Shown here: in pieces, positions 13,643-64,000 of the stretch
How the letters are laid out: each line of letters opens with the position of its first letter
Numbering within the stretch: position 1 is the first letter of the stretch
From: Lutjanus erythropterus
Taxonomy: Eukaryota; Chordata; Actinopteri; Lutjaniformes; Lutjanidae
Reading direction: 5' to 3'
NCBI GenBank assembly: GCA_020091685.1
Contig: CM034600.1
Span: forward strand, 9,812,764-9,876,763
Length of the DNA: 64,000 bases
The notes under the pieces: generated by a model
What the model was told of the DNA's origin: nothing
Databases searched by the model: none
What the model saw: the letters and a program-made list of their open reading frames with translations, nothing else
Position numbers and translations under genes: made by a program

Positions 13643-13855
13643 ATAAATTTCTGATTATCGAGCACTGTGTGTACAGCCATTGCAGCTGAAACTTTATGTA
13701 ACAGTCAAATCCTTCACATTTAAGACATTAATTCCACCTTTAACAATTGGATTCATGTTGGCCACAGTAATGTGCAGCATATCATGTCTTTATATGGTGT
13801 GTCGGTGTGTGTGTGAACAGGTTTCCCACAGGTTGACATCCAGGTACAGCAGAGG

Positions 13856-63387
<49,532 letters not shown>

Positions 63388-64000
63388 CTGAAACACAATG
63401 AAGACAACATGTTTTTATAAAGTCTAGACAGAACAGAGCAGAATGCTGTTCTTGTGGTTTAAAGCTGGTTATCAAGGTTAAGAGATTTCTTAAGGGTATA
63501 GACATTAGCGCAACAAAAAAATATCTTGATACAGTACACAACTGTGACGATATCTATAAATTATAATATTTATATAATACATAATATGTTTTAATAAACT
63601 ATTTTTATATTAAAGACAGACAGAAGAAGCACTTGAAGTTCAAAGGAAAAACTTTATGTTAACAAAATAAATTACATTTTTTGAAGTTGTCATTTTTCTT
63701 TGTTTTTTTTTATGTCACAATAAATATTTTGTTGTGAACTATTTCTGGTGGTGTTATTGTACATTTTTTTTTGTTATCGGTACATCCCCAATAGATATAT
63801 TTCTGATGAGCAACATAATGTCAAGTAGTGTTTGTTGTGTCAGTAGATCAAGTATGAGTCTTTGCATGGCCTCACACATATGTTTACAGCAAAAACATAA
63901 GGAAGAATCAAAGGAAACATTTTGTTTTCAGCAGTGGGAAATACATGATGTATTCAACAAAAGATCAGATGAAATGCTCAAGTATGATGAATCTCCTGAG
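63388..64000. other. cfap74 intron at right edge
   Basis: No upstream exon recognised. 'TTATCGGTACATCCCCAATA' near 63775-63794 resembles the right end of a hAT-like MITE. Confidence 0.4.

Overview
The window looks like nuclear DNA of a ray-finned fish, most likely a percomorph teleost. The genes are split by GT-AG introns of 0.1 to 10 kb. The background is AT-rich and CpG-poor, with long CA/TG microsatellites and many short dispersed repeats whose ends and bodies I recognise from teleost genomes: hAT-like and TTAA-flanked MITEs, tRNA-derived SINEs, decayed LINE and Tc1 fragments, and foldback elements. I see no bacterial features, CRISPR arrays, tRNAs or rRNAs, and no complete transposase gene.

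One protein-coding gene dominates. Minus-strand exons from 63387 down to 13856 join in frame, through 25 exons with matching intron phases, into the C-terminal 1095 residues of a cilia and flagella associated protein with repeated ASH/MSP-like immunoglobulin folds. I identify it as CFAP74 (KIAA1751 family). The stop codon is at 13856-13858 and a candidate poly(A) signal lies about 215 bases beyond it. The N-terminal part lies past the right edge of the window. Family knowledge places the product in the motile axoneme, near the central apparatus.

Left of the gene, 6.6-13.6 kb is intergenic and repeat-rich. Around 5.85-6.56 kb is a CpG-rich island, the strongest promoter-like sequence in the window. 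On its minus strand is a possible untranslated first exon with a good donor site. In mammals GNB1 lies next to CFAP74 in this relative orientation, so a gnb1 promoter is a reasonable but unproven reading. Sequence 1-5.8 kb would then be its first intron.

The introns hold most of the remaining structure. At least two are transposon-in-transposon insertions whose empty sites can be read directly (35.3-36.4 kb and 51.3-52.4 kb). There is an alternating-orientation foldback cluster at 37.2-38.4 kb, remnants of LINE reverse transcriptase and of a Tc1-type transposase, and a THAP-containing element at about 1.0-1.7 kb. Three CFAP74 exons have splice acceptors directly abutting TG microsatellites, the most testable functional oddity here. 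I found no convincing previously undescribed system.
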